DNA of 64,000 nucleotides from Cyprinodon diabolis (GCA_030533445.1 CM060070.1:32766001-32830000); one strand, 5' to 3'. Counted from the stretch's first letter, positions 1-11,250 are shown. Program-made: numbers and translations. The notes: generated from the sequence alone by a model not told the origin.

Positions 1-950
1 TTGGTGCAGCGGTGGCTGGTGGAGTTTTCTCTGGAGGGGCTATAAATTCAAAATAGATGTATACCAAAAACCAATCAAATGTATACTAAGTCATCACACC
101 AGTATATTTATATGGATATCAACACCACAAACATTATAAAAACACTTTATGAAAACAAAACATAGTTTCATGAACAGGTTGACCTTTTGTACATAAATCT
201 TGTCCTTCTGAGGCTAGGTAAATCTGTGTTTTGCATGGCCCAAAATTGTGTCACAAACTTAAAAAAAATAATCTACCAGTTTAGTACTGGAGAAGCTTTT
301 AGTCAACTTATCAATTTTTTAATAAATAAAAAGTATTTATTTTCTGAGAATGTGTTTAAGAGAAACTATGTAAATTAACAAACATTTGGAAAAAGTAGAC
401 TATATAATATTTTCCGTGTGAATCCCTGATTGTTCATTCTTCTTTGCCTTTCATAAAAAAGTGTTTTAGATCAGTCTTACATGTCTTTATTCATGCTGGG
501 TCGGATCCTGACGTTTGAAAAAGGAGGCAGGGGAAAAAGAATAAAGCGGTAGCCTGGCTTTGGTGTTAGCCATGCAGTTAGCCAAGCCTTATAGCTAAAC
601 CAGGTCCTGGAAAATGACAGAGTGTACCTTTTCCATCCGTCTGATTAATTTAAATGTTCGGCTGATCTGGTCAAGACGGTTTCACCTGCAGCTTCTCTTG
701 GTAAGTTTGCTTTAAGGGACATCATTATGGCGACTCAACCTGTCAATCAGCCACACTACGACTGTAACGACAGTTCCTGTCAGCTCAGGGCATAGCTCTT
801 CTGTGGCCCAAGGTCGCCTATACCTTTGTATTGCAGAGGTCCAACTTTTAACGAGAGTCAATGGCCAAAGATTTTTGAGCCTCAGAGTAAAAATGCATCA
901 CCAATCTGACGACGAACGAAACAGCTTTACACGTCATTAAAGATTTTATA

Positions 951-1098
<148 letters not shown>

Positions 1099-1100
<2 letters not shown>

Positions 1101-1378
1101 TTCTGGGTTCAAGGTCTTTCTGCATGGAGTTTGCATGTTCTCCCTGAGCATGCATGGGTTCTCTCCGGGTACTCTGGCTTCCTCCCACTGTTGGGTTAAT
1201 TAGCTTCTCTAAATTCTCCTTAGGTATGAGTGTGTGTATGTGTGTGTGTGTGAACGGTTGTTTGTCCTGTTTGTCTCTGTGTCCAGGCTGTACACCGCCT
1301 GTCACCCGTAGACAGCTGGAGATAGGCACAAGCACCTCTCGCGATTCCCCTTAGGATAAGTGGGACTGATAATGGGAT
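1099..1378 (+). mobile_element. Teleost SINE-like repeat (GGAGTTTGCATGTTCTCC core)
   Basis: It contains the run GTCTTTCTGCATGGAGTTTG, then GGTACTCTGGCTTCCTCCCA, CTCTAAATTCTCCTTAGGTA, and a tail ending in a GGATGGATAT run. This order of segments is that of a very common fish interspersed repeat, and the copies at 24717-25045, 27740-27970 and 7975-8045 share it. The family name is not asserted. It is non-coding, and the ORFs over it are chance. Confidence 0.7.
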
Positions 1379-1508
1379 GGATATATATATATAATTTTTA
1401 AATATTTAAATTTTATAATTTAATTTCTATTTCTTTTTTTATGTCTTAATCAAGGTCATTGGGTGGGTGGGCAGCGCCCTAGCGCCTTATATTGAACAGC
1501 CACCACTG

Positions 1509-1754
1509 GTTTGGTGCTTTAGGTCATGAGACTCAGACTTGTTTCTGGTTCTCTGATGGAGGATTTAATCTAGAGCATGAATGTTTCCATGTCTTCATAC
1601 AGTTCTGGCAGGGGCCTGGTGCAGGTCTGGCACCGCAAGTGGCTAAAAGATATGCGTTACTCCTTTAAATGACATGTTATAAGTTGGTTGGGGTTGAAAC
1701 CCAATAGCTGAGCCTAAATCTCTGCTTATTATCTCAAGTCTTAATAATTACTGG
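1509..1754. other. Flank between two repeats, nothing recognised
   Basis: Unique-looking AT-rich sequence following the hAT target duplication. No ORF, RNA gene or repeat was recognised. Confidence 0.4.
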
Positions 1755-1925
1755 TCTTAATAATAGCTGGCTAGCTCAAGTGGTTAGTCATCCGGCTTGC
1801 ACACAGTAGGCCCAAGTTTTCAAATCCCCGCTGGTTCGGAATAAGCTGCCAGTGTGGGTCCTTAGGCAAGACTACTTTGTAAGTTGCTTTGGTTAAAAGT
1901 GTCTGGTGAATGCAAAAACATTCAA
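1755..1925 (+). mobile_element. tRNA-derived SINE remnant
   Basis: It begins with an A-box-like stretch (TAGCTCAAGTGGTTAG) and has a degraded B-box-like stretch near 1818-1835. It ends with a tail close to TTGGTTAAAAGTGTCTGGTG, which resembles the common fish SINE ending (GGATAAAAGCGTCTGCTAAATG). The copy is diverged. It is non-coding; the internal RNA polymerase III promoter is unlikely to be active. Confidence 0.5.
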
Positions 1926-2310
1926 ACAAACTGACTTTTTTTTTTTGGCATTAAAGAAAAATGAATGGATAGATATTCATGGCTTTAATGCAGCAGCTGA
2001 ATATTTCTTGTTTCATAGAGGATTTTAAACTGTCACTTTTTTATGTGCAAGTTTAAATTAGCGAAACACAGAGTCACAGTTAGAGAGGATGCCTTTTTGG
2101 CTCTGTCTTATTTTAACGTAAGATTTTCTTTTTCTGGGTGGATCATCTAAATAAGTGGTCCTCCTAATTGTCAATCATTCTGGTGATATGTTTACATAAG
2201 GCCATCCTACGTGCTCGTCCCCTTAGCCATCTTTTTCTGCGCTGCGCACTTTCAGGTATATCTGTGGTGAGCTACGGTGTCAGTTGCCTTTCTCACCTTG
2301 TTGTATGAAG

Positions 2311-3030
2311 ATGGCAGATGGTCGTAAGAGAAAAAGTATGTTCGAAGTGTATGAGAAGAAAAGAAAAGCCTCAGAAGAGAGAAACAAGGCCAGAGTGTTT
2401 TTGGGAGATTCTTTCGTGCAATGGCGTACAGTGAAAGCACATGACTCAGTTCCGAAGTTTCTACTTGACAGGTGAAGTTTGTCATGCTATGTGGCGAAAT
2501 CCATTTCACATCACTGCTAGTAAAATAAGGAGAAATGGGCTTGCTCTCGCACGCATTAAATAGGCATTCCCTCTCGGGAGCAGGTACAGAGTTTTGCATG
2601 TGCATTTTTCTTTTTAAAGTGGAGACGGCAGGTCTTTTAAAAGATTCTCGAAAATTCTCTACTACACCTTTCAGATTTGATGCTGTCGGGATAGATGTGG
2701 GTTGTAATGACCGTAATGGTCTGTAGAGGCTGCTAACAGCAACTCTTGTGTTGATTCTGTGGAATTTTTTTTTTTTTTGGCAGGTTACAACAGGGGCTCA
2801 GCAGGAGCTTATCTGGACTCTTAAGTCAGGAGAAACCACAGTCAGTCAGACTCTGGAGCTGGAAACCTTCCAGCAAGGAGAATCTGAACATCCATTCCCA
2901 GGAGGACCCAACTGAAGGAATGCACTTTCACTTCGGTTCTCACAGTAAATCCGTCTCTGCAGTAAAACAAATCAGATCATGGTGGAGTTGGCCACTTCTT
3001 CACTCTCTTAGCGTGTCATCGAGCCTCTGA
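2311..3030 (+). CDS. Candidate two-exon gene or gene fragment (135 aa) with an MADGRKRKSMFEVYEKKRK-type N-terminus
   Basis: Exon 1 (2311-2471) starts MADGRKRKSMFEVYEKKRK and ends at a good donor, CAG|GTGAAG. A T-rich tract ending GGCAG at 2783 is a plausible acceptor. Joining 2784-3030 completes the split AGG codon and stays open for another 81 codons to a TGA, giving 135 residues. The basic N-terminus with ERNKARVFLGDSFVQW resembles, from memory, a module seen at the N-terminus of many multi-copy fish proteins of unknown function. The rest is not recognised. The frame stays open across a splice phase, which is mild evidence for coding. A further open frame lies at 3121-3411 on the same strand. 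It could equally be a decayed repeat-borne fragment. Confidence 0.25.
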
Positions 3031-3120
3031 ATGTGATTTTTCTTTTCTATTAATTTCAACCCCCCCGCAGCTCTAAAGGCAGGGGTTCTTAACTCAAGTA
3101 TTTCCCTGGCCTGGTTCTGA

Positions 3121-3411
3121 AATGTAAATTTTCATCAAGTGAGAGGAGCTTTGAGGCTGGATCAGGTGCTGCTGACTGCAAAGGTTTTGATCACTAAGCT
3201 GAACGCAGTGATGACGTATGGCGACGGTCTGGCTGCTCCACAAGCTCTGCTTTATATGCAAGAAATATTAAAACAGAGAAGGAAAAGTTCTGCTTCAAGC
3301 TCAGACCTTCCTACTAAGCAAAGTGTGATGGACAGCTTCCCTTATCAGAAATCAAAAAGGGAATTTTTCCCATCTGGGGACACTGGAAACCAGCTGCACA
3401 GGTTTAAATAG
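3121..3411 (+). CDS. Unassigned open frame, possibly part of the locus upstream
   Basis: Open for 96 codons before TAG, with a Lys/Ser-rich C-terminal half (KQRRKSSASSSDLPTKQS). No family is recognised. No convincing acceptor lies immediately upstream and no ATG starts the frame. It is listed only because it follows the 2311-3030 candidate on the same strand. Confidence 0.12.
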   Translation, partial: NVNFHQVRGALRLDQVLLTAKVLITKLNAVMTYGDGLAAPQALLYMQEILKQRRKSSASSSDLPTKQSVMDSFPYQKSKREFFPSGDTGNQLHRFK

Positions 3412-4433
3412 AGGTAATCTATAGAAGTAGATAGAGACCAAGAAAGATGTAAGAAATAGGTGTAATTACATCTGTTCAAACATGATAGGGGAGTTTTTGG
3501 TGCCACTTGAATAATGGAGAAAATAACAGATTGGTACCACTAATCAGAAGTTTTAGCAGTTTGCTGTTCTGGGATTTATGATGCATCCAAACATGATGAT
3601 GCAACTGTAGTGAGTGTCTTACATCTCCTCCCTGCGCAGAGGTATATTAAGGTGAGAAATGATGTGAAGGACACATTTCTATCGATGTAAACCATCGAAT
3701 AGAATGAAAGTCCACGGTGGATGTAAGGTGAATCTCACTGTTGTTCTAAAATCTGAACATTTTAGTCAGTTTAGTTTAAGTCAACCAATCAGAGACTGGA
3801 TGTTGTTGTGACATAGGATGAAAGAGACAAAGCTTTTTTTAATCAAAATGGAAGAGTGAAACATTAAAGGGGCTTTTACACTGAATTTTCACAGCTGGAG
3901 TGAAGGATTCCCATGTTATCTCTATGTAGAGTGAACAGAGCAAAGCAGGGTGAGGCGACAGTGGAGAATTTAGGGAGGAAATGGCACAATTTTGACTAAG
4001 TTAGCTGAATCTGAACTTTTGTTTACATCACGTCGCGAAATCCAGTCAGGGACTAGATGTAGCTGTCAGCTAGAGTGAAGGAGCACACTGAAGACAAGCT
4101 TTTTTTTTTTTTATTAAACTGGAAGATAGAGAAAATAATGTTGATAAAGGATGACATAGGACTGTTCTTAAAGGAGAAGTCCGTTCATATTCAGAATTCA
4201 AACTTCTTAAAGTACTTTAAATATGAAATTATTACATACTGTTCAATGAATGATAAGTGTTTTTAATTAAGAGTAATTTTCATTTGAATGTGCTTTATTG
4301 CATCGGTGTTTGTCAAAGAGCACTACTGCCACCTACCGGTTTGTGATGTGACGTTGCAGTAGCGGCTGTTGAGCGCTAATACCCAAGTTGTCTTGAAAAC
4401 ACTCTTATTCGAAATGTTAGCTACATATTACCT
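3412..4433. other. Non-coding stretch with a diverged local duplication
   Basis: No gene is seen. Two segments, about 3765-3860 and 4018-4128, resemble each other: each has a CAGGGACT/CAGAGACT-type stretch, then GATGT, a GTGAAGGAG/ATGAAAGAG-type stretch, a CAAGCTTTTTT-type T run and an AACTGGAAG/AAATGGAAG ending. This looks like an old tandem duplication of about 250 bp. Confidence 0.35.
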
Positions 4434-4739
4434 CGGTCATCCGGGAGGGACTCGGAGTAGAGCCGCTGCTCCTCCATGTCGAGAGGAGCCAGCTGAGGTG
4501 GCTTGGGCATCTGATTAGGATGCCTCCTGGACGCCTCCCTGGTGAGGTGTTCCGGGAACGTCCCACCGGGGGGAGGCCCCGGGGAAGACCCAGGACACGC
4601 TGGAGAGACTATGTTTCTCGGCTGGCCTGGGAACGCCTTGGGGTTCCTCCTGAAGAGCTGGAAGAAGTGGCTGGGGAGAGGGAAGTCTGGGCCTCCCTTC
4701 CGACCTCGGATAAGCGGAGGAAGATGGATGGATGGATGG
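4434..4739 (+). mobile_element. 5'-truncated RTE-type LINE insertion with 9-bp target duplication
   Basis: The translated fragment GRPRTRWRDYVSRLAWERLG and the following PPEELEEVAGEREVW are typical of the extreme C-terminus of RTE-clade reverse transcriptase ORFs in fish. The element ends GGATAAGCGGAGGAAGATGG plus a GGAT tail. The 9 bases ATATTACCT occur at 4425-4433 and again at 4740-4748, so this is a target-primed insertion cut short at its 5' end. The copy is dead. Clade assignment is from memory of the C-terminal motif. Confidence 0.8.
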
Positions 4740-4891
4740 ATATTACCTTTTTTTCCTCTAGACAGAAGTTCGATGGCAAATCATCTATTGATTTTGCTTG
4801 TAAAGCGGGAAGAATGGCCTTCGGCTTACCGCACCATGACGTCACTGCCGGAAGATGTCAGGAGTGAGGTGGTACCCAGACTCAGTGATTG

Positions 4892-5287
4892 CGACTAAAA
4901 AATAAGACCCTTAAACAGAGACTAGTGCTTCCTAAAGATAAAACCCCCACACCGAATATGAGCGGAGTGGTGTATGCTGTTCAGTGCAGCGAGGAATGCT
5001 CTGATCTTTATATTGGAGAAACCAAACAACCTCTCCACAGACGCATGGCCCAACACAGAAGAGCGGCCTCCTCTGGACAAGACTCTGCAGTACATCTACA
5101 CCTTATGGACAAAGGACATTCTTTTGAAGACCAGAATGTTCATATTCTGGATAAAGAAAAAACAGGTGGTTTGAGAGGGGCGTGAAGGAAGCCATCTATG
5201 TTAAGAGAGAAAAACTAACCCTAAACAGAGGTGGTGGACTCAATTTGCATGTTTCCAAGCACTACAAGGCCTTATTTTTGGTCCACT
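4892..5287 (+). pseudogene. Penelope-like element, GIY-YIG endonuclease C-terminus (frameshifted)
   Basis: The frame from 4892 reads GVVYAVQCSEECSDLYIGET then KQPLHRRMAQHRR. This carries the Y..(10 residues)..YIG pair and the following Arg-rich stretch of the GIY-YIG nuclease that Penelope-like retroelements carry after their reverse transcriptase. The frame breaks near 5163-5170. The continuation VKEAIYVKREKLTLNRGGGL is the expected end of the domain in another frame. The reverse transcriptase part is absent, so this is a 5'-truncated, broken copy. Confidence 0.85.
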
Positions 5288-5435
5288 ATATAAAGCCTCA
5301 AACTCAATGTGAATCCAGACATTTTGAATTGAGAAAGCTTCCTGGATGGGAAGCGAAACGTCTTCAAACCTTGGAAACAAAGTCCAGTTGATTGTTTTAG
5401 AAACTTTTCTTAGAATGACAAAAATCATTACTTTT
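5288..5435 (+). mobile_element. Terminal non-coding part of the Penelope-like element
   Basis: It follows the nuclease fragment directly. It contains GACATTTTGAATTGAGAAAG, then CTTCCTGGATGGGAAGCGAA and ACGTCTTCAA. The same block recurs in reverse orientation at about 46846-46900, inside a foldback repeat, which supports its being an element end. Confidence 0.6.
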
Positions 5436-5629
5436 ATTTCTTTAACTATAAACGCTAAATTAATCTAAATCATCGCAAATGTATTGGGGGGGATTGATCA
5501 CCATCCCACCAGTCCATAAGGTTCATGATGACCGACCACTACTCCAGCTCGTTCCCCTCAGAAACACAGCCCATAGTGGCTGAGTCATCAGAGAATGGCT
5601 GCTGTCCGTGTTGTAGGTGAAGTCCGGGG
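5436..5629. other. Flank, nothing recognised
   Basis: Short unique-looking interval ending in the target duplication GTCCGGGG (5622-5629) of the next element. No gene is seen. Confidence 0.4.
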
Positions 5630-6174
5630 TAGAGACTGACACGGGAGTGGATTTTCACTCCTGTCCCGTCCAACTCCCACAGAAAAAAATTGTGTCCCGT
5701 CCCGATCCCGGGCCAGAGTAGAAATCTAAATCCTGTCCTGTCCCACTCCTGGGGAAATTACTCCCACTCCCATCCCGCTCCCATTCAGGATGACTCCCGC
5801 TCCTGCACCACTCCCAATTTCGAAGTCGAGTTCGCCACTAACTGTTGGTCCCTCCATTGTTGTTTTTGAGCGCGGGTGAAAATCTCAGAGCGGAAGCACT
5901 GTTGGTTTTTGGGTCATGTAGTTTTTTTGACTCGCATTATAGTGTAGGCTTCAAGGAAAAAAACTACAAAATGGCGGCGCCAGTACTGGATTTTTTTTTC
6001 TTTTTATTTTATTTTTTGGCATTGATCCTAGTTTTTTTAGTTACTATTGGTTTGCTCCCGCTCCCGTCTGCTCAAGTTAATGTTTAATCCTATACCGTCC
6101 CAATCACGTAATGTTTACTAATACTGACTTCCATCCCACGGGAATCCCACGGGAATCCCACGGGTCAGTCTCTA
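5630..6174. mobile_element. hAT-like element, TIR TAGAGACTGAC, 8-bp target duplication
   Basis: The left end is TAGAGACTGACACGGGA and the right end is CCCACGGGTCAGTCTCTA, the inverse of TAGAGACTGACCCGTGGG. It is flanked by GTCCGGGG (5622-5629) and GTCCGAGG (6175-6182), which differ at one base. The interior has many short words such as CCCGTCCCG, ACTCCC and CCCACGGGAAT. There is no transposase. End style and interior resemble the element at 45501-45979, so the two may be sister families. Confidence 0.75.
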
Positions 6175-6321
6175 GTCCGAGGTGTAGAGGAACGGAAACA
6201 AAATGGCGAGGGGGCCCGGTGCTGCAGTCTGCCACCTCTACTGACAAAGGAACATTTGAACAAATGAACAGGCCCATTCGTCTTCAGAACAATGAGAGAA
6301 GTCATTTAAAGTGTTTTAAAG

Positions 6322-6534
6322 CAGGGGTGTCAAACTGGTTCCAGAAAGGGCCGAGTGGCTGCAGGTTTTCTTTCCAACCAAGCAATAGCACACCAGACTC
6401 CAGTCATTTCATAATTGCATCATGTTCAGATTGGACTCACTTGATGAGATGATAGGAGTCTGGTGTGCTATTGCTTGGTTGGAAAGAAAACCTGCAGCCA
6501 CTCGGCCCTTTCTGGAACCAGTTTGACACCCCTG
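6322..6534. mobile_element. Palindromic hAT-type MITE (213 bp), 8-bp target duplication
   Basis: The ends are CAGGGGTGTCAAACTGG and its exact inverse. The inverted arms extend about 90 bases each, so nearly the whole element is one hairpin around a short centre. TTTTAAAG is perfectly duplicated at 6314-6321 and 6535-6542. This is a textbook non-autonomous hAT MITE, and the near identity of the arms suggests a recent insertion or gene conversion between arms. Confidence 0.92.
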
Positions 6535-6542
6535 TTTTAAAG

Positions 6543-7974
6543 TCTAACTCTGTTGGAGACAGAAAAATCATTTTCTTTGTTCTTGTTCAGCTGAAACTTC
6601 TCAAGGAAGACGTTGATGGTCCCTCTGCTGTCTTGGTTGTCTCTGTTGTCAGAGCCATTTAGAGACCGGCTGAAATCTGGAACATGTTTATTCTGCAGCC
6701 ATGTTATATTCCCACTGTGTCCCTTCCAGCTTTCTAGTTCCCTTTCTAGTCTAATGAAGAACAAGGCCTCACATCCTGGATCTCTGATTCTTATCTGATG
6801 TAAGGACCTCAGACATCATTTTGGCTTCGGAAAGCTCAGGCTTCTGCCTCCATGCGAGCATAAACTATGACAGACAAACAACAGATGGAGTCATTGTAGT
6901 GCAGATTGATCAGAGCTGCTGCAATAAGGTGCTGAGATCAGCGTTCTTCATATGTTGAATTTCCTTTTAAAAAGATGTCTAATTCTGTTTGACTGTGTGT
7001 GAAGGGCCTTTCAGGACCCGGTTTGTGCTGCACTCCCTGTGAGGTTCAGAGCACTTGTGTTGGATGGCTGGTGCCACGCTAGCTGGATGGATGTTTGGGT
7101 GTTTGCAGTAAAGTGCTAACACTAGAAATGCTAAGAACAAAAAAGGCAACAAGGAAGAAGAGGTGCATTAAAATCCTGGGTCTACAGACCAGACAGAGGA
7201 GGCTTGTGAAAAAGCCCAGTTTCCATAGTGATCTGGGTGGGGGCTTAATGGGCCGGTATTGGCCGCCTATGTATTTGTTACTCCCTTCAACTATGTCAAA
7301 CTTTGACAATTTTGGAGTGCAAGCTCTCAAAGCCATGTCCGGATCTGATTGAATCAGAGGTAAACCCCCTCATGTGTGGCAATTAAAACTAATGGGTTTT
7401 AGAGCGAGCCTGAAAGGCCTATTTGGGTATATTCAAACAGAAAAGTCCTTTGGTTCACTGGTTTGGTCTGGACCAAGCTAACTTTATTGTTTTATTGGGT
7501 TCAGTTTGTATTCAAGTTCCACCTTTTGGACTATGGCTAACAACAAAGCTAAGGGTGCAATGATTGCTGTCCCCATTGGTCAGAAATGATCATAGCAGAA
7601 AACAGAATTGAGCCAGAAATGAAGGAAAATTACTATTAAATTAATTTATTCAGTGCCTCTGTTTGGCATACGTTTGCTGTTGTTACAGCTACAAAACCCT
7701 TGTGAATATTTTATTTCTAATGTAGCAGTGTTGTTAAGCAAATTATAGAGCCTCTGGTATGATTCTGATAGTACAGTAGCTTGGTAAGGTGAAGTTTGCT
7801 TTCTGTAGAAAAATTCGCTAAAAGCCAAAGCGGGCTGATGTTGCTTCGAAACATGAGTCAATGTCTGTTTTTTTTGCTACAAACAAGGCTTTGCATTAAT
7901 ATATGTCCTTTCTACCAAACATACACATAAACATCTATGTTGATATATATTTATATATATATATATTGCCTTTC
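6543..7974. other. Non-coding interval, no gene recognised
   Basis: The short ORFs here show no recognisable family. There is a small TA-rich tract at about 7943-7966 just before a SINE tail. Nothing else can be supported. Confidence 0.4.
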
Positions 7975-8045
7975 AGCCATAGACTGCCGCAGAATAGAGT
8001 CCCACTGTGACCCTAATGGATAAGTAGGAGAAGATGGATGAATGG
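7975..8045 (+). mobile_element. SINE-like tail fragment
   Basis: The bases read AGCCATAGACTGCCGCAGAA, then GACCCTAATGGATAAGTAGG and AGAAGATGGATGAATGG. This matches the 3' end of the fish SINE-like family seen at 1099-1378. Only the last 70 bases remain. Confidence 0.5.
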
Positions 8046-8791
8046 CATATAGAATGGGACTGTGCAAGAACGAGTCTAATTGTCTGAAACAGGGTTCCAG
8101 ACAGTATTTTCAAGACGTTACCAATGTTGGAAAATTCTGAACTCCTTTGTGTGGTTCTTACTATATCAATCCTGCTCCAAGTCAGCAATACCCACACTGT
8201 ACCGCATAGATCAGACAATGCTTTATGTCCAACCTACTGACAACAGACAATATACTTCCAGCTTGATCCAAGGATAAGTACAGTCTGCTTCTTACACAAG
8301 CAAAGTCACACAAAAGCCTGTCTGCATCTCCTTTCTCTGAGTTTATAGAAAAGCAATACAGAAACAAGGAAACCCGCAGAGAGTGATTGAACTCCTTCTT
8401 CTCCTACTGAAGACAATGCCTGGCAGTGACAAAGTTTCCCTCTGCCACTAAGAATTCCTAACCCTTTTTGTTTTTCCCTGAGGAATAATCACATAAAGTT
8501 AAGAATCAATGGGGCTCATGCAGGAACTGCTTGTATGATGAAGTTTGTTCTTCAATCTTTTGTACAGGTTATTTAGGAGAAAATGTAGCATTCATCATTT
8601 GTCTCCTATTTCTAATCTTTTCAAATACAAACACATTTTCTGAGTGATCCAGACTTACAGGAGTATTGTTCAATAAGTTAGCCCTTATTCAATCTATTTT
8701 TCCAGTAAATGGCCACATTTGTTGTTATTTACAGTAGAAGCAATTATTTATTTTATTACGTTGCAGTGACTCTATGTGAGATTGAGTTACT
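8046..8791. other. Non-coding interval, no gene recognised
   Basis: AT-rich sequence. The short ORFs on both strands have no recognisable family or splice structure. Confidence 0.4.
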
Positions 8792-9485
8792 GTATTGAGC
8801 CAGAACAGAGGGACCCAGTATTCAGGCAAGACAGACAGTGGAATTTATTAAAGCCGAACAAGATGAACAGTTGCAGATCTGCAGCAGCAGCGGCTAGGGC
8901 ATCCAAGGCAGGTAACTCAGGCTAAAGGAAACAGGTTATAGACCATGAAAACCTAACGGAGGAGGATCTGAACGCATGAGTCTCTAACCTGGTTTAGAGT
9001 TTAGTCCGTGCCCAGAGAACGAGTTTGATACCAGTCGATCAGCTGACAAGACGCAACACTTGCCACACGAGAGTTCCAGATGCTGCAGCCTTGAAGGACA
9101 CAAAACTGATAGATAAAATCCAAGCAGATGATGGAGGAAGGTAGGATAATCCAAAGGCCGAAGTCAAGAGGCAGATCCAGTTTCAGTCCACAGTAGAATC
9201 CAACAGAATCCGAAGACAGGTCAGGCAAACCGATCAGAGCAGGGGCGGGCAGGGTCAAAGGTCCGAAGGTAGAAACAGGTCAGGATCACGCAATCAGAAC
9301 ACTATAAATAAAGCTAGCAAACTCTCACAACAAAAGTTCAATCTGGCGCTGACAACTGGGAGCGAACGCCTTAAATAGAGGCAGGAGCAGGTGGATTAGA
9401 TGAGCAGTGATGAGAAAACCCGGCAGAATTGGACAGGTGAATTAAATGAGCAATTAAGCCAGCCATCAGCGCCAAGATCATGACA
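8792..9485 (-). mobile_element. Probable solo LTR of a retrotransposon (antisense)
   Basis: On the - strand the segment begins TGTCATGATC, carries a TATA-like CTATTTAAGG (about 9368-9378) and an AATAAA signal (8844-8849), and ends in ...CAATACA. That is the TG...CA outline of an LTR of about 690 bp. No internal retroelement coding follows on either side, so it would be a solo LTR. I did not find a convincing target duplication, so the borders are approximate. Confidence 0.4.
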
Positions 9486-9974
9486 GCTGCTCTTGAAGTA
9501 GTTAGATCTGGAGCAGAAAATGGATGAAAAAATTCAGAGAGGAGGTTCAGTAACATGTTGCTGTTCTAAACTCTTCTAACGGTCAGACTTTCATTCATTT
9601 CATTCCATGGCAGCTCCTTGGTGTTTTCAATGCGTGGGCTTATGTCTGAGTTCATTAGATTAGTTTCACTGTTAACATTTTCATGTTTATATATATGAGA
9701 GAGATGGAGAATGGATGAAGGGAAGACAAACATGGTATGGAGATGTACAGTACAGGTGTGTTAATTAAAAGGAGATTTAGCAGAATTTTGTACTGTTGGT
9801 TGATGGTGAACTTATTTTAAACATTTATTATAGTTACACTAGTCAAATTTAAAATTCCCTAACTAAAAGTTTTTACGTCAACTAACCTGGACTTTAACTA
9901 TTTTTGGTTAATACATTTTTATATATGCAAAAGATGTTATTTTGAATTTAGTAGCAAACATAACATACATGGCC
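9486..9974. other. Non-coding interval, no gene recognised
   Basis: AT-rich with a short TATATATGAGAGAG run near 9689-9705. No gene was recognised. Confidence 0.4.
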
Positions 9975-10211
9975 ATCCAGCCATCTCTGGAGGAGATCCA
10001 CAGCTGAATAGGAGAACTTGTCACAAGAAGCTATTGATCATTAAACTGGTGAATGGCTACAAGAAAGCATTTGTTAAAGAAAATCGGTAAAAAGCCCTGC
10101 TTACAGTTTCTCAAAATAGATATAAAAGACCGCAGATGGAAGAATTCCTACGCTAACCCTAATGTACATGCAAAATGCTATGCTATGTGAATCATCCTCA
10201 ACACAGCATCC
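9975..10211 (+). pseudogene. Tc1-like transposase remnant, 5' part (interrupted)
   Basis: The DNA follows the order of a fish Tc1-type transposase gene: CTCTGGAGGAGATCCACAGC, then CTATTGATC, GGCTACAAGAAAGCATTTGT, and the AAATGCTATGCTATGTG region leading to ACACAGCATCCC. The frame is broken many times. The sequence stops at an inserted hAT-like element and resumes after 11077. Identification is by similarity to the related copy at 36566-38790 and by memory of the family. Confidence 0.65.
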
Positions 10212-11069
10212 CATTGGTGTAAATATCGGTAAGCAGAGACAGCATTTGCTTACGGGCCCACAATGTCTTTGGGGCCCTTAAAACTGACACCTGGTGGGTC
10301 CCCTACGTAAATGTAGACTAGGACGTCTCTTTGCAGATGTATTGGTGAGAAAAATTAAACTGACCTGATACCGAAGTGACTGCCCGCATTGGACAGTATT
10401 TATACCACAACACATGCCAGATTTCAACATGATGGTGAGCCGTTTCAACATGACACCAATAGCAAAGCAGACAGTGTTACTTTTAATCACTATGTTAATA
10501 ACTGTGCATAGATCATTAGACGGTTGGTAAAAAATACACTCATACACTATGTTTCAAACCGTAATAAAGATCTTAAAAGAATTATGTATTTAAGTATTTT
10601 ATTTTTGACACCATGACTTGGAATTATGGGTAACCCAGAGCACAGATTAAAACCATAACCGTTACGTACAATGTGTTAGCGACTATGGATACCCAAAATG
10701 AGGTACTTAAGCGGATTCCAGAAAAGAAAAAGGTAAGAAAAGCTGCTAGAAGAATGGAAAAAACTTCCCAAAATAAACACGTTTTTTCAAAGAACTGAGA
10801 GCATCTCACTGAAATGAGTTTTTGGAACTTGGGACGTCTGTAACATGTGGTGGTGTGCTGTCATCGATGGTTCCCTTCAAGGTGCACAGTCACTATATTT
10901 CCGTCTGTGATGTGTGATCATATACTACAGAGAATTGTATAATTGTATCTTCTTGGCTGATTTATGGAGCTGTTGCCGTATCCTGAACCTTTATCAGGTG
11001 TTGTACCTCATTTGGGGCCCACCCAGATAATGTTGCTCACTGGCCTATTGTTGTGTTGTTACGCCGTTG
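10212..11069. mobile_element. hAT-like element nested in the Tc1 remnant, 8-bp target duplication
   Basis: CAGCATCC is present at 10204-10211 and again at 11070-11077, and the Tc1 sequence is continuous across the pair. The ends are CATTGGTGTAA and the inverse of CAACGGCGTAA, an imperfect TIR. GGGCCC-type words lie near both ends (10254-10275, 11016-11022). It contains no recognisable transposase and is 858 bp long. Confidence 0.75.
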
Positions 11070-11077
11070 CAGCATCC

Positions 11078-11250
11078 CCTTACTAAAACACGGTGGTGGA
11101 ACCATCAGCAGAGCTAGAAGCAGCATGGGGAACTAAATCTAGAACATCATGGAGTAAAACCTGTTAGCAGCTGCAGAAGACTCAAGATTGGTGTAGATCA
11201 AACTCTTTAAGTCAATTCTTTAAAAAAGGATTTTAGCTAACAGCTATTAG
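11078..11250 (+). pseudogene. Tc1-like transposase remnant, 3' part
   Basis: It resumes with AAAACACGGTGGTGGAACCA (the catalytic-region strand of Tc1 genes usually reads AAACATGGTGGTGGCAGCAT) and continues to AAAACCTGTTAGCAGCTGCA and GACTCAAGATTGGTG. This matches the order in the intact family. The frame is broken and the 3' end is lost. Confidence 0.6.

Noticed and set aside
1755..1925. Functional tRNA gene
   Set aside because: The A- and B-box-like segments are part of a SINE with a long non-tRNA body, and no cloverleaf with acceptor stem can be drawn.
5318..5370. Hammerhead ribozyme in the Penelope end
   Set aside because: Penelope-like elements can carry such ribozymes, and GCGAAACGTC looks suggestive. 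The CUGANGA core is not intact (CTGGATGGG), and I could not draw a convincing stem II. A covariance-model search would decide.
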